Source of the DNA: Hyphomonadaceae bacterium UBA4763 | GTDB lineage: Bacteria > Pseudomonadota > Alphaproteobacteria > Caulobacterales > Aquidulcibacteraceae | DNA length: 15,058 bases | NCBI GenBank assembly: GCA_002403455.1 | Contig: DHHV01000009.1 | Span: 1 to 15,058 of the forward strand | Direction: 5' to 3' | Shown here: positions 1 to 8,554 of the stretch, in pieces | Position numbering within the stretch: the stretch's first letter is position 1 | How the letters are laid out: every line of letters begins with the position of its first letter | The notes under the pieces: generated by a model | What the model was told of the DNA's origin: nothing | Seen by the model: only the letters and a program-made list of their open reading frames with translations | Database searches by the model: none | Position numbers and translations under genes: made by a program

Positions 1-1
1 T

Positions 2-1054
2 TTTTCCGCCGTCCCCTCGGCCTTGGGCGGCGGCGCGGAGCCCGTCGCTGCGGCGCCGCGGGCGGCGCCGGAAGCCGTCGGCAATGCCGCCCGCGTGCCG
101 ATCGTTGTCGTCACCCCCTCGCGCGCCGCCCCGCGCGCCCAAAGGCTGGCCTTGCGCGGCGAAACCGCGCCTGAGCGCATGGTCGTCGTCAGCGCTACAA
201 CGCCTGGTCTCGTCGTCGACGCCCCCGCCCGCGAAGGCGCGGCGATCGCCGCCGGCGCTCCGATCTGCCGCCTTGATCCGGATGCGCGCGAAGCCGTGCT
301 TGCCGAAGCGCAAGCCCTCGTCCGCACCCGCGAGATTGAATTCGACGCGGCCAAGACCCTCGTCGAAAAAGGTCATCGCTCGACCAACCAACTCGCCGCC
401 GCGCAAGCAAGCCTCGACGCCGCCCGCGCGCAAGTGACGCAAGCCCGCAACGACCTTGCCAAGATCGTCCTCCGCGCCCCGTTCGCCGGCGTGTTCAATG
501 AACGCATCGCCCATGCCGGCGATTTTTTGGCGCTGGGCGAGGCCTGCGGCGCCGTCGTCGATCTCGACCCGATCGTCATCATTGTGCCCGCGCCAGAGCG
601 CAGCCTTGCCGTCCTAAAAATTGGCGAGCCGGCCCGAATCGCGCTCGCGACCGGCGAGGAACTGATTGGCGAAGTGCGCTACATCAGCCGCATGGCGAAC
701 GCCGCGACCCGCACTTTTGACGTCAAGATCGAAGCGCCCAATCCCGGCAATCGCATCCCCGCCGGGCTTTCGGCGCAAATGTGGATCGCCGGTGGCGAGG
801 CCCCGGCCCATTTCGTTCCCCGCGATGCGTTGACCCTTAATACCGACGGCGCGATCGGTCTTCGCCTCGTTACGGCCGAGGACGTCGTGCAATTTGCCGC
901 CGTCAGCGTGTTGGAGGAAACCGCCGATGGCGTCTGGGTCACGGGTCTACCGGACCGCGCCGACATCATCACCACCGGCCAGGACTTTGTCTCCGACGGC
1001 ATGCGCGTGCGGGTCGAGCGTCAGATCGCCGCGATCCCGACGGCGCAGCCATGA
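2..1054 (+). CDS. RND efflux periplasmic adaptor (membrane fusion protein), 5' end missing
   Basis: This is the adaptor that links an RND pump in the inner membrane to an outer-membrane channel. The reading frame is open back to base 2, so the N-terminal signal or anchor lies outside the window. The TTG at 23 is unlikely to be the true start. Counting from that TTG, a first lipoyl half (GLVVDAPAREGAAIAAG, about residues 62-78) leads into an Ala/Gln-rich coiled-coil hairpin (about 85-145). The second lipoyl half (LRAPFAGVFNERIAHAGDF, about 149-167), a beta-barrel and a membrane-proximal domain follow. This is the HlyD/AcrA domain order. The stop overlaps the permease start in an ATGA, so the two are probably translationally coupled. 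Substrate cannot be inferred. No outer-membrane channel gene is visible in the window. Confidence 0.93.
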   Translation, partial: FSAVPSALGGGAEPVAAAPRAAPEAVGNAARVPIVVVTPSRAAPRAQRLALRGETAPERMVVVSATTPGLVVDAPAREGAAIAAGAPICRLDPDAREAVLAEAQALVRTREIEFDAAKTLVEKGHRSTNQLAAAQASLDAARAQVTQARNDLAKIVLRAPFAGVFNERIAHAGDFLALGEACGAVVDLDPIVIIVPAPERSLAVLKIGEPARIALATGEELIGEVRYISRMANAATRTFDVKIEAPNPGNRIPAGLSAQMWIAGGEAPAHFVPRDALTLNTDGAIGLRLVTAEDVVQFAAVSVLEETADGVWVTGLPDRADIITTGQDFVSDGMRVRVERQIAAIPTAQP

Positions 1055-4000
1055 CCGGGATCATCGATTTCGCCCTCGACCGGATCAAGCTCGCGCTGAT
1101 CGTGCTGATCTTCGCCTTTGTCGGTGGGGTCTGGTCCTATGTCTCGATCCCGAAAGAGGCCGAGCCCGACATCCAGGCCCCCTTCGTCTCAGTGCTGATC
1201 CCGCTCGAAGGCGTCTCGCCCGAAGACGCCGAGCGCCTTTTGGCCCGCCCCGCCGAAGCCGAATTGAAATCGGTCGAAGGCGTCAAACAGATGAACACGG
1301 TGACCCGCGAGGGCAGCGCCTACATCTTTTTGGAATTTGACCCCTCTTTCAACGTCGATCAAGCCGTCCAGGACGTCAAAGACAAGATCGACATCGCCCG
1401 CGCCGAATTCCCGCCCGACACCGATGAGCCGCTGGTTGAGGAATTCAATTTTTCGCTGTTTCCGGTCCTGACGATCAATCTCTTCGGCGAAGCGCCGGAG
1501 CGGAGCTTGTTTCGGATCGCGCAAACCCTCGAAGACAAGATCGAAACGCTGCCCAATGTGCTCGAAGCCAGCGTGCAGGGCGAGCGCGAGGAATTGCTCG
1601 AGATCGTCATCGATCCCTTGGCGCTCGAAAGTTATAATGTCAGCTATTCGGAGCTGCTGACCGCCGTCAGCAATAATAACCGCCTGGTGCCGGCCGGCGC
1701 CTTGGCGCGCGGCGATGCCCGCTTTGCCGTCAAAGTGCCTGGCCTGATCGAAACCGCCGAAGACGTCTTCACCTTGCCGATCAAGCGCGATGGGACGCGC
1801 GTGGTCACCCTCGCCGACGTCGCCGAAGTGCGCCGCACCTATAAAGACCGCACCGCCTTTGCCCAATTCAACGGGGAAAGCGCCATCGCCATCAATGTCG
1901 CCAAGCGTAATGGCGCCAATGTTATCGAAACAGTCGCCGCCGTGCGCGCCATTGTCGACGCTGAATCCAAGACCTGGCCCGACAGCGTCCGCTACGCCTA
2001 TACCGGCGATCGAAGCGCCGAGATATTCGACACCTTGTCGACGCTGGAAAGCTCGATCCTCACCGCCATTCTGCTGGTGATGATCTTAATCGTGGCGAGC
2101 CTTGGCTTGCGCACCGGCCTGATCGTCGGCTTTTCGATCCCCGCCTCCTTCATGCTGACCTTTTTGCTGCTCGGGGTCTCGGGCTTTACCATCAACATGA
2201 TGGTGATGTTCGGCCTTGTCATCGCCACCGGCTTGATTGTCGACGGCGCCATCGTCGTCAGCGAATTTGCCGATCGTAAAATGGCCGAAGGGCTATCGCC
2301 GGTCGAAGCCTATCGCGCCGCTGGAAAATCGATGTTCTGGCCGGTGATTTCCTCGACGCTGACGACATTGGCCGCCTTTATCCCGTTTTTGTTCTGGAAC
2401 TCGATCCCCGGCAAATTCATGTCTTATTTGCCGATCACCTTGATCTTCACCTTGGCGGCCTCGCTGATCATGGCGTTGATCTTCGTGCCGGTGTTGGGCG
2501 CTTTGTTTGGCAAACGCCCGGCGGAAGGCTCGGCGACCGCCCGCGCCATTTCCGGCGAGAACGCCGATCCCCTGCGCGCGCCGGGCTTTACCGGTTTTTA
2601 CGCGCGCTTTTTGCGCAAGGCGATCCGCCGCCCGCTGATCGTCACCGCCACCGCCATCTCGGCGATTTTTGGCGTGGTCACCTGGTATAATGCGACGCCG
2701 ACCAAGGTGGAGTTCTTCCTCGACGGCGAGCCGGAATTGCTGTTCGTGTTCGTCTCCGGGCGCGGCAATCTCAGCCCGGCCCAGCAATTTGCGCTGGTCG
2801 ACCAGGTCGAGCAGCGCTTGCGCGACATCCCCGGCATTGAGGCGATCACCACTACCGCCGGCATTGGCCAAAGCGCCGAAGCGGCCGGCGATGGGTCGAG
2901 CGCGGCCCCCAGCGATACGATCGGCCGCATCCTCATCGACGTGGCCCCGCAAGACCAACGCGCCATTGACGGCTTTGAGATCGAGCGCCGCATGCGGGCC
3001 GCGCTCACCGACGTGCCGGGCGTCGTCATCGAAATCCGTCGCGCCGAACAAGGTCCGCCGCAAGGCAAGGACATCCAGATCAATCTGCGCGGCGCCAATG
3101 GCGAGACGCTGCTCGCCGCCGCCAAAATCGTGCGCGACAAATTGCAATCCATGCCGGGCTTGATCGAGATCGATGACACTTTGCCGTTGCCCGGTATTGA
3201 ATGGCATCTCGACGTTGATCGAACCGAGGCCGCCAAATTCGGCGCGGACGTCACCCAGGTCGGCACCGCTGTGCAATTGGTGACCGCTGGCGTCCTCGTC
3301 GGCCAATACCGCCCCGATGACAGCGAAGACGAAGTCGATATTCGCGTGCGTCTGCCTGACGATCAGCGGGCGCTGGCGGCGCTCGATGCGCTGACCTTGG
3401 CGACGCCGCAGGGCCCGGCCCCGATCGGCGCGTTTGTGACGCGCGCGCCGCGCCCCCGGGTCGAACAGATCGACCGCCGCGACGGCCTGCGCATCTTTGA
3501 AGTGCGCGCCAATGTCGTTGAGCAGGGAACCGCGCCCCAGCGCATCGCCGAAATCCGCGATTGGCTGCCGAGCGCCAATCTCCCCAACGATGTGCAAGTC
3601 GGCTTTGGCGGCGCTGATGAAGAATCCGCCGCTGCCGGTCAGTTTTTCAGCATCGCCGCGATTGTTGTGATGTTCTTGATGGGCGCGATCTTGCTCTGGC
3701 AGTTCAACAATATCTACCATGTATTGCTGACCTTGTTCGCGGTGATCTTGTCGACCGTTGGGGCGATGATCGGCTTTAAGATCGCTTTGCCCTATATTTC
3801 CCTGATCCTCTGCGGAACCGGCATTGTCGCCTTGGCCGGCATTGTCGTGAACAATAATATCGTGCTGATCGACGCCTATCAGGGCTTGCGTAAATTAGCG
3901 ACGCCGGACCGCGCCGCTTTGTTGGCAGCTTCGCAACGTTTGCGGCCGGTTTTGCTGACCACGATCACGACTGGGCTCGGCCTTGCGCCGATGATGTTCA

Positions 4001-4254
4001 AGATCAATGTCGATTTCGCCGCCGGCACGATCTCCGAAGGCGGTCCGTCGGCCGATTGGTGGGTGCCGTTATCGACGACGATCGTCTATGGCCTCGGCTT
4101 TGCGACATTGTTGACCCTGATCCTTACGCCGGTTTGGCTTGCTGTGCCGCGCCGGCTTGGCGCGCTGCGCCGCGTCATGGTCAAGCGGATGCGCGGCTTG
4201 TTGACGGGGCGCCGCCGGGTCGGCGCAAATTCGGCGGGCGTACCGGCCGAATAG
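1051..4254 (+). CDS. RND family efflux permease (HAE1/AcrB-like), 1067 aa
   Basis: This is an inner-membrane, proton-driven multidrug-type exporter of usual AcrB-family length. TM1 is at about residues 13-31. A first large periplasmic region follows, then TM2-TM6 at about 333-480. TM7 is at about 528-545, followed by a second periplasmic region, and TM8-TM12 lie at about 870-1040. The family TM4 region reads GLIVDGAIVVSE (394-405): the first relay aspartate (AcrB D407) is D398, but the second (AcrB D408) is G399. In TM10, GIVVNNNIVLID (930-941) has Asn934 where AcrB has Lys940. From memory, a group of alphaproteobacterial RND permeases shares this VDGAIVV/VNNNIVLID pattern, so it is probably a functional subgroup rather than a dead gene. 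The C-tail after about 1045 is basic. The start overlaps the adaptor stop and no strong Shine-Dalgarno is seen. Substrate is unknown. Confidence 0.95.
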   Translation: MTGIIDFALDRIKLALIVLIFAFVGGVWSYVSIPKEAEPDIQAPFVSVLIPLEGVSPEDAERLLARPAEAELKSVEGVKQMNTVTREGSAYIFLEFDPSFNVDQAVQDVKDKIDIARAEFPPDTDEPLVEEFNFSLFPVLTINLFGEAPERSLFRIAQTLEDKIETLPNVLEASVQGEREELLEIVIDPLALESYNVSYSELLTAVSNNNRLVPAGALARGDARFAVKVPGLIETAEDVFTLPIKRDGTRVVTLADVAEVRRTYKDRTAFAQFNGESAIAINVAKRNGANVIETVAAVRAIVDAESKTWPDSVRYAYTGDRSAEIFDTLSTLESSILTAILLVMILIVASLGLRTGLIVGFSIPASFMLTFLLLGVSGFTINMMVMFGLVIATGLIVDGAIVVSEFADRKMAEGLSPVEAYRAAGKSMFWPVISSTLTTLAAFIPFLFWNSIPGKFMSYLPITLIFTLAASLIMALIFVPVLGALFGKRPAEGSATARAISGENADPLRAPGFTGFYARFLRKAIRRPLIVTATAISAIFGVVTWYNATPTKVEFFLDGEPELLFVFVSGRGNLSPAQQFALVDQVEQRLRDIPGIEAITTTAGIGQSAEAAGDGSSAAPSDTIGRILIDVAPQDQRAIDGFEIERRMRAALTDVPGVVIEIRRAEQGPPQGKDIQINLRGANGETLLAAAKIVRDKLQSMPGLIEIDDTLPLPGIEWHLDVDRTEAAKFGADVTQVGTAVQLVTAGVLVGQYRPDDSEDEVDIRVRLPDDQRALAALDALTLATPQGPAPIGAFVTRAPRPRVEQIDRRDGLRIFEVRANVVEQGTAPQRIAEIRDWLPSANLPNDVQVGFGGADEESAAAGQFFSIAAIVVMFLMGAILLWQFNNIYHVLLTLFAVILSTVGAMIGFKIALPYISLILCGTGIVALAGIVVNNNIVLIDAYQGLRKLATPDRAALLAASQRLRPVLLTTITTGLGLAPMMFKINVDFAAGTISEGGPSADWWVPLSTTIVYGLGFATLLTLILTPVWLAVPRRLGALRRVMVKRMRGLLTGRRRVGANSAGVPAE

Positions 4255-4261
4255 GCGTTTG

Positions 4262-6781
4262 TCAGCGAATGCCGCTGAGATCAAAGTCTTCCACGGTTTC
4301 CGTCGGCGCGGAATCGTCACAGCCTGTGCGATCAACGCCAAACTGAATGCGCGCACAGCGCGCCCGTAGCGCCGCCCCGGGTTCGGTCCCGGGCTTGAAC
4401 GCTTCGCGAATGATCAGCCCCGTGCTCGGACCCGGCAACTGCCCGGTTTTAGCGTCGACATTCACCAGGCGCGCGCCCGGCGCGGCGCGAAACGGCAAGG
4501 CCGGCCTGTCTTTCAGGGCGTCCGTCATGAAATCGCGGAAGATCGGCGCGGCCACTCGGCCGCCGCTTTCGGCTTCACCGAGGGATTTTGGCTGATCGTA
4601 ACCAACATAAACGCCTGCGACCAAATCCGGCGAAAAGCCGACGAACCAGACGCTTTGATAATCATTCGAGGTGCCGGTCTTGCCGCCCAATGGCTTGCCG
4701 ACCGAGCGGATCACCGCGCCGGTGCCGCGCTCGACCGCGCCTTCCAGCATCGAAGCCATCTGAAACGCCGTCACCGGATCAAGGATTTGCGCGCGCGGAT
4801 CGGGCAGGATCGGCGGCTCTGACGCCGGGTCGAAATCGGCCTTGCAGCTGTCGCACGCGCGCGCATCGGCGGTCAGGATCGACTTGCCATTGCGGTCTTG
4901 GACCCGGTCGATCACCGTCGGCTCAACCCGCTTGCCGCCATTGACAAAGGTCGCATAGGCCGCCGCCAATTGCATCAGCGTCGTTTCGCCGGCCCCCAGC
5001 GACATCGACAAATAAGGCGGCAAATTCTCGTAGAGCCCAAAGCGCCGCGCGTAATCGACGATCGGCTCCATGCCGATATCTTGCGCAAGTCGAACGGTCA
5101 TGACGTTGCGCGACTTCTCAATGCCTAAACGTAAGGTCGAGGGGCCAAAAAACTCCTTCGAATAATTCAGCGGAATCCATAATTTGCCGTCCTCGCCGCC
5201 CGGCGCCGCGAACGGCGCGTCCAACACCAAGCTTGACGGGGTATACCCAAGGTCAAGCGCGGCGGCGTAGACAAACGGTTTGAACGCCGATCCCGGCTGG
5301 CGCAGCGCTTGCGTGACCCGGTTAAAAGCGCTCTGTCGCTGCGAATAGCCGCCGACCATCGCCAGCACCCGGCCCGTATGCGGATCAAGCGCCACCAGCG
5401 CGCCATTGGCGGTCGGAATTTGCTTTAGCCGCCAGCGAATGCGCGGATCGGCCGCAACAATCGCGTTATCGGCCCCGCTCGCTTCATCGTCCAACGGCGG
5501 CGCGCCTTCTTGCGCCTCGCGGTTGACATAGACCACATCGCCGGGTTGCAGGCCCTGCGCCTTGTCGATGTCTTCGCGTTTCAGGCGCTTGGCCCAGGCG
5601 ACATCATCGGCGGCAAGCTCGGCGATTTGCCCATCGGCAAAGCCGATTTTGGCCGATTTGGCCCCGATCTCTGTAACGACCACCGCCACCCAGGGCGCGA
5701 TATCGGGGTCGAGTTCAACCGCCGCCAAGCGTTTGTCCCAGCCCTCGCCAAGCTCAATCCGCGTCTTGGGGCCGCGCCAGGACCGGCGCCGATCATAGGC
5801 TTCCAAGCCTTTGCGCAAGGCTGCCCGCGCGGCGATTTGCGTCTTGGTGTCGATCGTCGAGCGGATCGACAATCCGCCATTATAGACCGCGTCTTCGCCC
5901 AATTCGTCGATGGCGGCGCGGCGCACTTCTTCGACAAAATAGCTGGCGGCGTTGAATTCCGGCCCGGCAAAGCGGTTGACGGTCACAAGGTCTTCGGCTG
6001 CGAATTCTGCGCGTTCGTCCGCCGTGATGAAATTATTGACCACCATCCGCTCCAGCACCCAATTGCGCCGGTCGATCGCGGCCGCTTTGCGACGCTCGGG
6101 ATGGTAATTGTCTGGTCCTTTTGGCAAAGCGGCAAGATAAGCCGCTTCGGCTTGGGTTAAATCCGCCAGCGGTTTGTTGAAATAATTCAGCGCCGCAGCC
6201 GCCACGCCATAAGAGCGCCGCCCGAGCCAAATTTGGTTGAGGTAAATCTCCAAGATGCGGTCTTTGCCCAGGCTCCGTTCGATCCGGAAAGACAAGAACA
6301 TTTCACGCAATTTGCGCGAGACCGTGTCTTCTTTGGCAAGCAACATCAGCCGCGCAACTTGCTGGGTAATCGTCGAGGCGCCATGCGGGCGCCGGCCCGC
6401 CAAAACGCGGCCGATATTGGTGATATTGGCCCGCACAAAGCCCATGAAATCAACGCCGGAATGCTCAAAGAAATTCTTGTCTTCCGCTGACAAGAACGCA
6501 TTGACGACCGGTTCCGGAATGCTTTCGATCGGGACGAATAAACGATGCTCGCGCGCAAATTCGGCAATCAAGCCGCCATCGCCGGCATGGACTCGCGACG
6601 TCGTCGGCGGCGCATATTCCGTCAATGCTTTGTGGTCGGGCAGATCGCGCGTGCCGATGACATAAATTGCTGCGGCGCCCGCCAGCGCGATCACCACCCC
6701 ACCGGCCGCGGTAAACCCGAAAATCCGCCACCACGGCAAGCGCTTCGCCCCGTCGAGAAAAGCGATCAACCAGGTCGGCAT
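4262..6781 (-). CDS. mrcA: Penicillin-binding protein 1A, bifunctional class A, 839 aa
   Basis: This class A PBP polymerises lipid II glycan strands and cross-links stem peptides in the periplasm. A single N-terminal membrane anchor lies at about residues 20-42. The GT51 transglycosylase domain shows catalytic Glu100 in SAEDKNFFEHSGVD, then GASTITQQ (134-141) and RKLREMFLSFRIERSLGKDR (156-175). A linker with an OB-like insert (about 335-425) precedes the transpeptidase. There all three active-site motifs are intact: SAFK (Ser498, Lys501), SRN (557-559) and KTGT (701-704). A CxxC pair sits at 643-646, and I recall such cysteines in other alphaproteobacterial PBP1A proteins. A GGAG about 9 bases before the ATG supports the start. 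The gene ends 7 bases from the convergent RND permease stop with no terminator between them. It follows the ankyrin gene after a 79-base gap, so co-transcription is possible but unproven. Confidence 0.96.
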   Translation of the reverse strand: MPTWLIAFLDGAKRLPWWRIFGFTAAGGVVIALAGAAAIYVIGTRDLPDHKALTEYAPPTTSRVHAGDGGLIAEFAREHRLFVPIESIPEPVVNAFLSAEDKNFFEHSGVDFMGFVRANITNIGRVLAGRRPHGASTITQQVARLMLLAKEDTVSRKLREMFLSFRIERSLGKDRILEIYLNQIWLGRRSYGVAAAALNYFNKPLADLTQAEAAYLAALPKGPDNYHPERRKAAAIDRRNWVLERMVVNNFITADERAEFAAEDLVTVNRFAGPEFNAASYFVEEVRRAAIDELGEDAVYNGGLSIRSTIDTKTQIAARAALRKGLEAYDRRRSWRGPKTRIELGEGWDKRLAAVELDPDIAPWVAVVVTEIGAKSAKIGFADGQIAELAADDVAWAKRLKREDIDKAQGLQPGDVVYVNREAQEGAPPLDDEASGADNAIVAADPRIRWRLKQIPTANGALVALDPHTGRVLAMVGGYSQRQSAFNRVTQALRQPGSAFKPFVYAAALDLGYTPSSLVLDAPFAAPGGEDGKLWIPLNYSKEFFGPSTLRLGIEKSRNVMTVRLAQDIGMEPIVDYARRFGLYENLPPYLSMSLGAGETTLMQLAAAYATFVNGGKRVEPTVIDRVQDRNGKSILTADARACDSCKADFDPASEPPILPDPRAQILDPVTAFQMASMLEGAVERGTGAVIRSVGKPLGGKTGTSNDYQSVWFVGFSPDLVAGVYVGYDQPKSLGEAESGGRVAAPIFRDFMTDALKDRPALPFRAAPGARLVNVDAKTGQLPGPSTGLIIREAFKPGTEPGAALRARCARIQFGVDRTGCDDSAPTETVEDFDLSGIR

Positions 6782-6860
6782 CGGTGACAGCTCCGTGTAG
6801 TTTGGGTCAGCGCCAAAAAACCGCGCGACGGAAAATCAACATCATCAAGTTCGGGCCTGA

Positions 6861-7580
6861 TTATGGCGCCGACTCGCCTGATTCACCACCCGTTTTAACC
6901 AAAAGCGCGGCGTCTAATTCGTCCGCCAGCGCGTCGTGACCGGCCGCGCGCGCCAAATCGGCGGCGTTTTCGCCTGAATCTGCGACCAAATCTGGATCAG
7001 CGCCAGCTTTCAGCAAATTGCGGCAAAGACGCGTTTGTCCGGCTTTGGCGGCGCCCATCAGACCAGTCCAGCCGCCTTCCTGACGCGCATTGGCGTCAGC
7101 GCCAACGGCCAGCAACAAATCGAGGATCTCGGCCGCACGGGCCGCAATTGCGCTGTGCAGCGGGGCGACAGCCATGGCGTTTTCAGCCTTCGCATTGGGG
7201 TCCGCGCCGGCCGCGATGAGAGCGCGCGCGGCGTCTTCCCGATTGAAATAACAGGCAAAATGCAGCGCCGTGAAGCCGTCGGCCGAGCGGGCGCCTTTGG
7301 CAGCCGGGTCTTGGGCGAGAATGCGGCGCAGCGCGCCAATCTGGCCCATGGCGGCGGCTTCGAACACATCCAGCGCCTTGAGCCGTCCCATAATAGTTTG
7401 CGCCAAGTCGCGGGCGCCAGCATAGAGCGCGCGCATCAAGAGACTGACGCCTTTTACATCGCGCAAGGGCGCCAATGCTGGGTCGTCCGCCAATAAAGCG
7501 GCAATCTCGTCAAATTGGCTATTGTCCAGCCGCGCAAAAACTGGGTGTTCGACGGGCAGGTCGCTGGCAATCGGCTCCAT
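6861..7580 (-). CDS. Ankyrin-repeat protein, 239 aa
   Basis: This is a small soluble protein made almost entirely of ankyrin repeats, which usually bind other proteins. There is no signal peptide or membrane segment, so it is probably cytoplasmic. The clearest repeats are at about residues 101-133 (DGFTALHFACYFNREDAARA, then LIAAGADPNA), 134-167 (APLHSAIA, then LLLAVGADANA) and 168-200 (GGWTGLMGAAKAGQ, then LLKAGADPD). More degenerate units lie at about 44-95 and 201-225. An AAGGAGG Shine-Dalgarno about 7 bases upstream fixes the ATG. The gene lies 70 bases after flaF and 79 bases before the PBP1A gene, all on the minus strand. Partner and function are unknown. Proximity to PBP1A is not enough to assign an envelope role. 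The 10-base palindrome ATCGGCCGAT at 7600-7609 lies just upstream of its Shine-Dalgarno. Confidence 0.88.
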   Translation of the reverse strand: MEPIASDLPVEHPVFARLDNSQFDEIAALLADDPALAPLRDVKGVSLLMRALYAGARDLAQTIMGRLKALDVFEAAAMGQIGALRRILAQDPAAKGARSADGFTALHFACYFNREDAARALIAAGADPNAKAENAMAVAPLHSAIAARAAEILDLLLAVGADANARQEGGWTGLMGAAKAGQTRLCRNLLKAGADPDLVADSGENAADLARAAGHDALADELDAALLVKTGGESGESAP

Positions 7581-7650
7581 CGGCGCCTCCTTGGCGGCTA
7601 TCGGCCGATCAAGAATGCGCTAAAAAGCCCAATGAATAAAGCAAAATGCG

Positions 7651-8022
7651 TTAGACCGCTGAAGAACCGGGCGGCGAAGCGGCCAATCCGGCCATGATTC
7701 GCCGGTTGATCTCGATGAGATCATCGATCGCTTGGCGATTGCGCATGGCGAGGCTGGAATGCCGGCGCACGTAGATGCTCAGCGAAATAATCGAAGCGCG
7801 CGTTTGCTCCGGCAATTTGTTCTCCGGATTGGCGCAATCAACCGCCAATAAAGACCACAGGCGCCGATTGAGGTCGAGCGCTTCGGCAACAAAGCGAAAA
7901 TCGGTCTCCGGCGCGGTCTTTGCCTCGCTCAGCGCGCCAGTCGCCTTGGCAAAGGCCCGATATTCGATCTGCTTTTGTGACTGAACTTTATTCGCCGTCT
8001 TCTGATAGGCTTGAATGGACAT
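7651..8022 (-). CDS. flaF: Flagellar biosynthesis regulator FlaF, 123 aa
   Basis: FlaF is a small cytoplasmic protein needed for flagellin synthesis and secretion in Alphaproteobacteria; in Caulobacter it acts together with the flagellin repressor FlbT. The protein begins MSIQAYQKTA and carries the family core LNRRLWSLLAVDCANPENKL (51-70), followed by PEQTRASIISLSIYVRRHS. An ATG at 8043 would add seven residues. I chose 8022 because homologs start MSIQAYQ-like and the purine-rich GAGGGAGA (revcomp of 8034-8041) lies upstream, whereas the 8043 ATG has none. With this start the gene overlaps the end of flbT by 35 bases in another frame, which suggests translational coupling and tied stoichiometry. 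No flagellin gene is visible beside it. Confidence 0.92.
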   Translation of the reverse strand: MSIQAYQKTANKVQSQKQIEYRAFAKATGALSEAKTAPETDFRFVAEALDLNRRLWSLLAVDCANPENKLPEQTRASIISLSIYVRRHSSLAMRNRQAIDDLIEINRRIMAGLAASPPGSSAV

Positions 8023-8407
8023 GGCCGAGCCGTTCTCCCTCATACGCCATCAACTTGCGACAACGTTGCAAAGCCCGATAGAAATCCTTGGCCGCAACAT
8101 CGCGGGACAAGGAAATGCATTCTTTGATGATTAAAGGGTTACGCAGCACCCCCATGAATTCGTGCAGGCGCTCCATGAAATTCTGATAATATAAATCTGA
8201 TTCAATCGGCGCGATATACATCATCATGACGGGAAAATAAATCCGCCGCGCGGGCGTATTCGCCTCAGTCGATTGCATAATGTCTTTTTCACGCAGGATC
8301 GAGGCTTTATTCTGCAACATCAAGATCGCGCGACGATCGCCATTCTGCAAGACTGCGCCATTGATGACGAATTTTTCGCCAGGCCGCAGCGATAATTTCA
8401 ACGCCAT
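7988..8407 (-). CDS. flbT: Flagellin mRNA regulator FlbT, 139 aa
   Basis: FlbT is the alphaproteobacterial post-transcriptional regulator that, in Caulobacter, binds flagellin mRNA leaders and represses or destabilises them until the hook is built. The sequence fits the family: MALKLSLRPGEKFVINGAVL (1-20), an ILREKDIM segment at 37-44, then TPARRIYFPVMMMYIAP (51-67). Length is typical. An in-frame start at 8428 exists, but the ATG at 8407 is preferred because GAGG lies 6 bases upstream and homologs begin MALKLSL. Local GC is clearly lower than in neighbouring genes: I count 86 G/C in 180 bases at 8161-8340, against 45 in 60 at 1201-1260. It is divergent from the M28 peptidase gene and overlaps flaF downstream. 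The leader holds a 13-base dyad at 8434-8446. Confidence 0.95.
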   Translation of the reverse strand: MALKLSLRPGEKFVINGAVLQNGDRRAILMLQNKASILREKDIMQSTEANTPARRIYFPVMMMYIAPIESDLYYQNFMERLHEFMGVLRNPLIIKECISLSRDVAAKDFYRALQRCRKLMAYEGERLGHVHSSLSEDGE

Positions 8408-8433
8408 GGAGGACCTCTGTTTGTCCAATCCGG

Positions 8434-8446
8434 ACTTCTCAGAAGT
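8434..8446. promoter_or_regulatory. Dyad ACTTCT-C-AGAAGT upstream of flbT
   Basis: Two perfect 6-base arms (8434-8439 and 8441-8446) flank a single central C, about 27 bases before the flbT start codon. It could be a small operator or part of the flbT leader. No promoter was located with confidence. Seen directly; function is inferred. Confidence 0.4.
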
Positions 8447-8492
8447 TTTATCCAGTCTTGGTTAACAGGCAGTTGCATGTATGCATGAACGG

Positions 8493-8520
8493 CTTGCGCG
8501 CCGCATCTAAAACGCGCAAG
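8493..8520. repeat. Inverted repeat CTTGCGCG / CGCGCAAG, 12-base loop
   Basis: The perfect 8-base arms are at 8493-8500 and 8513-8520 with a 12-base loop, in the middle of the flbT/peptidase intergenic region. It can form a GC-rich hairpin in RNA from either strand, or serve as a spaced operator. The ATTTT that follows on the plus strand is too short for a convincing terminator. Just upstream, GCATG is repeated around TAT (8475-8487). Confidence 0.45.
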
Positions 8521-8554
8521 ATTTTCGTGACGCTACCTGAAATCCACACCAACT

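Noticed and set aside
23..1054. TTG at 23 as a true start giving a complete adaptor gene
   Set aside because: The same frame stays open to the window edge and a normal adaptor needs a signal or anchor upstream, which is missing here. The gene is better read as truncated.
2293..3720. Long open frame on the minus strand inside the RND permease gene (475 codons)
   Set aside because: It lies wholly opposite a well-supported gene, has low-complexity Arg/Gly/Asp-rich content and no recognisable domain. Such frames are common opposite GC-rich genes.
8023..8043. Upstream ATG at 8043 as the flaF start
   Set aside because: No Shine-Dalgarno precedes it, and homologs begin at the downstream MSIQAYQ position.
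8510..8535. Sigma-54 type promoter (CACG...TTGC on the minus strand) for flbT
   Set aside because: The -24 GG is not present and the spacing between the two halves is about two bases too long for the invariant sigma-54 spacing.
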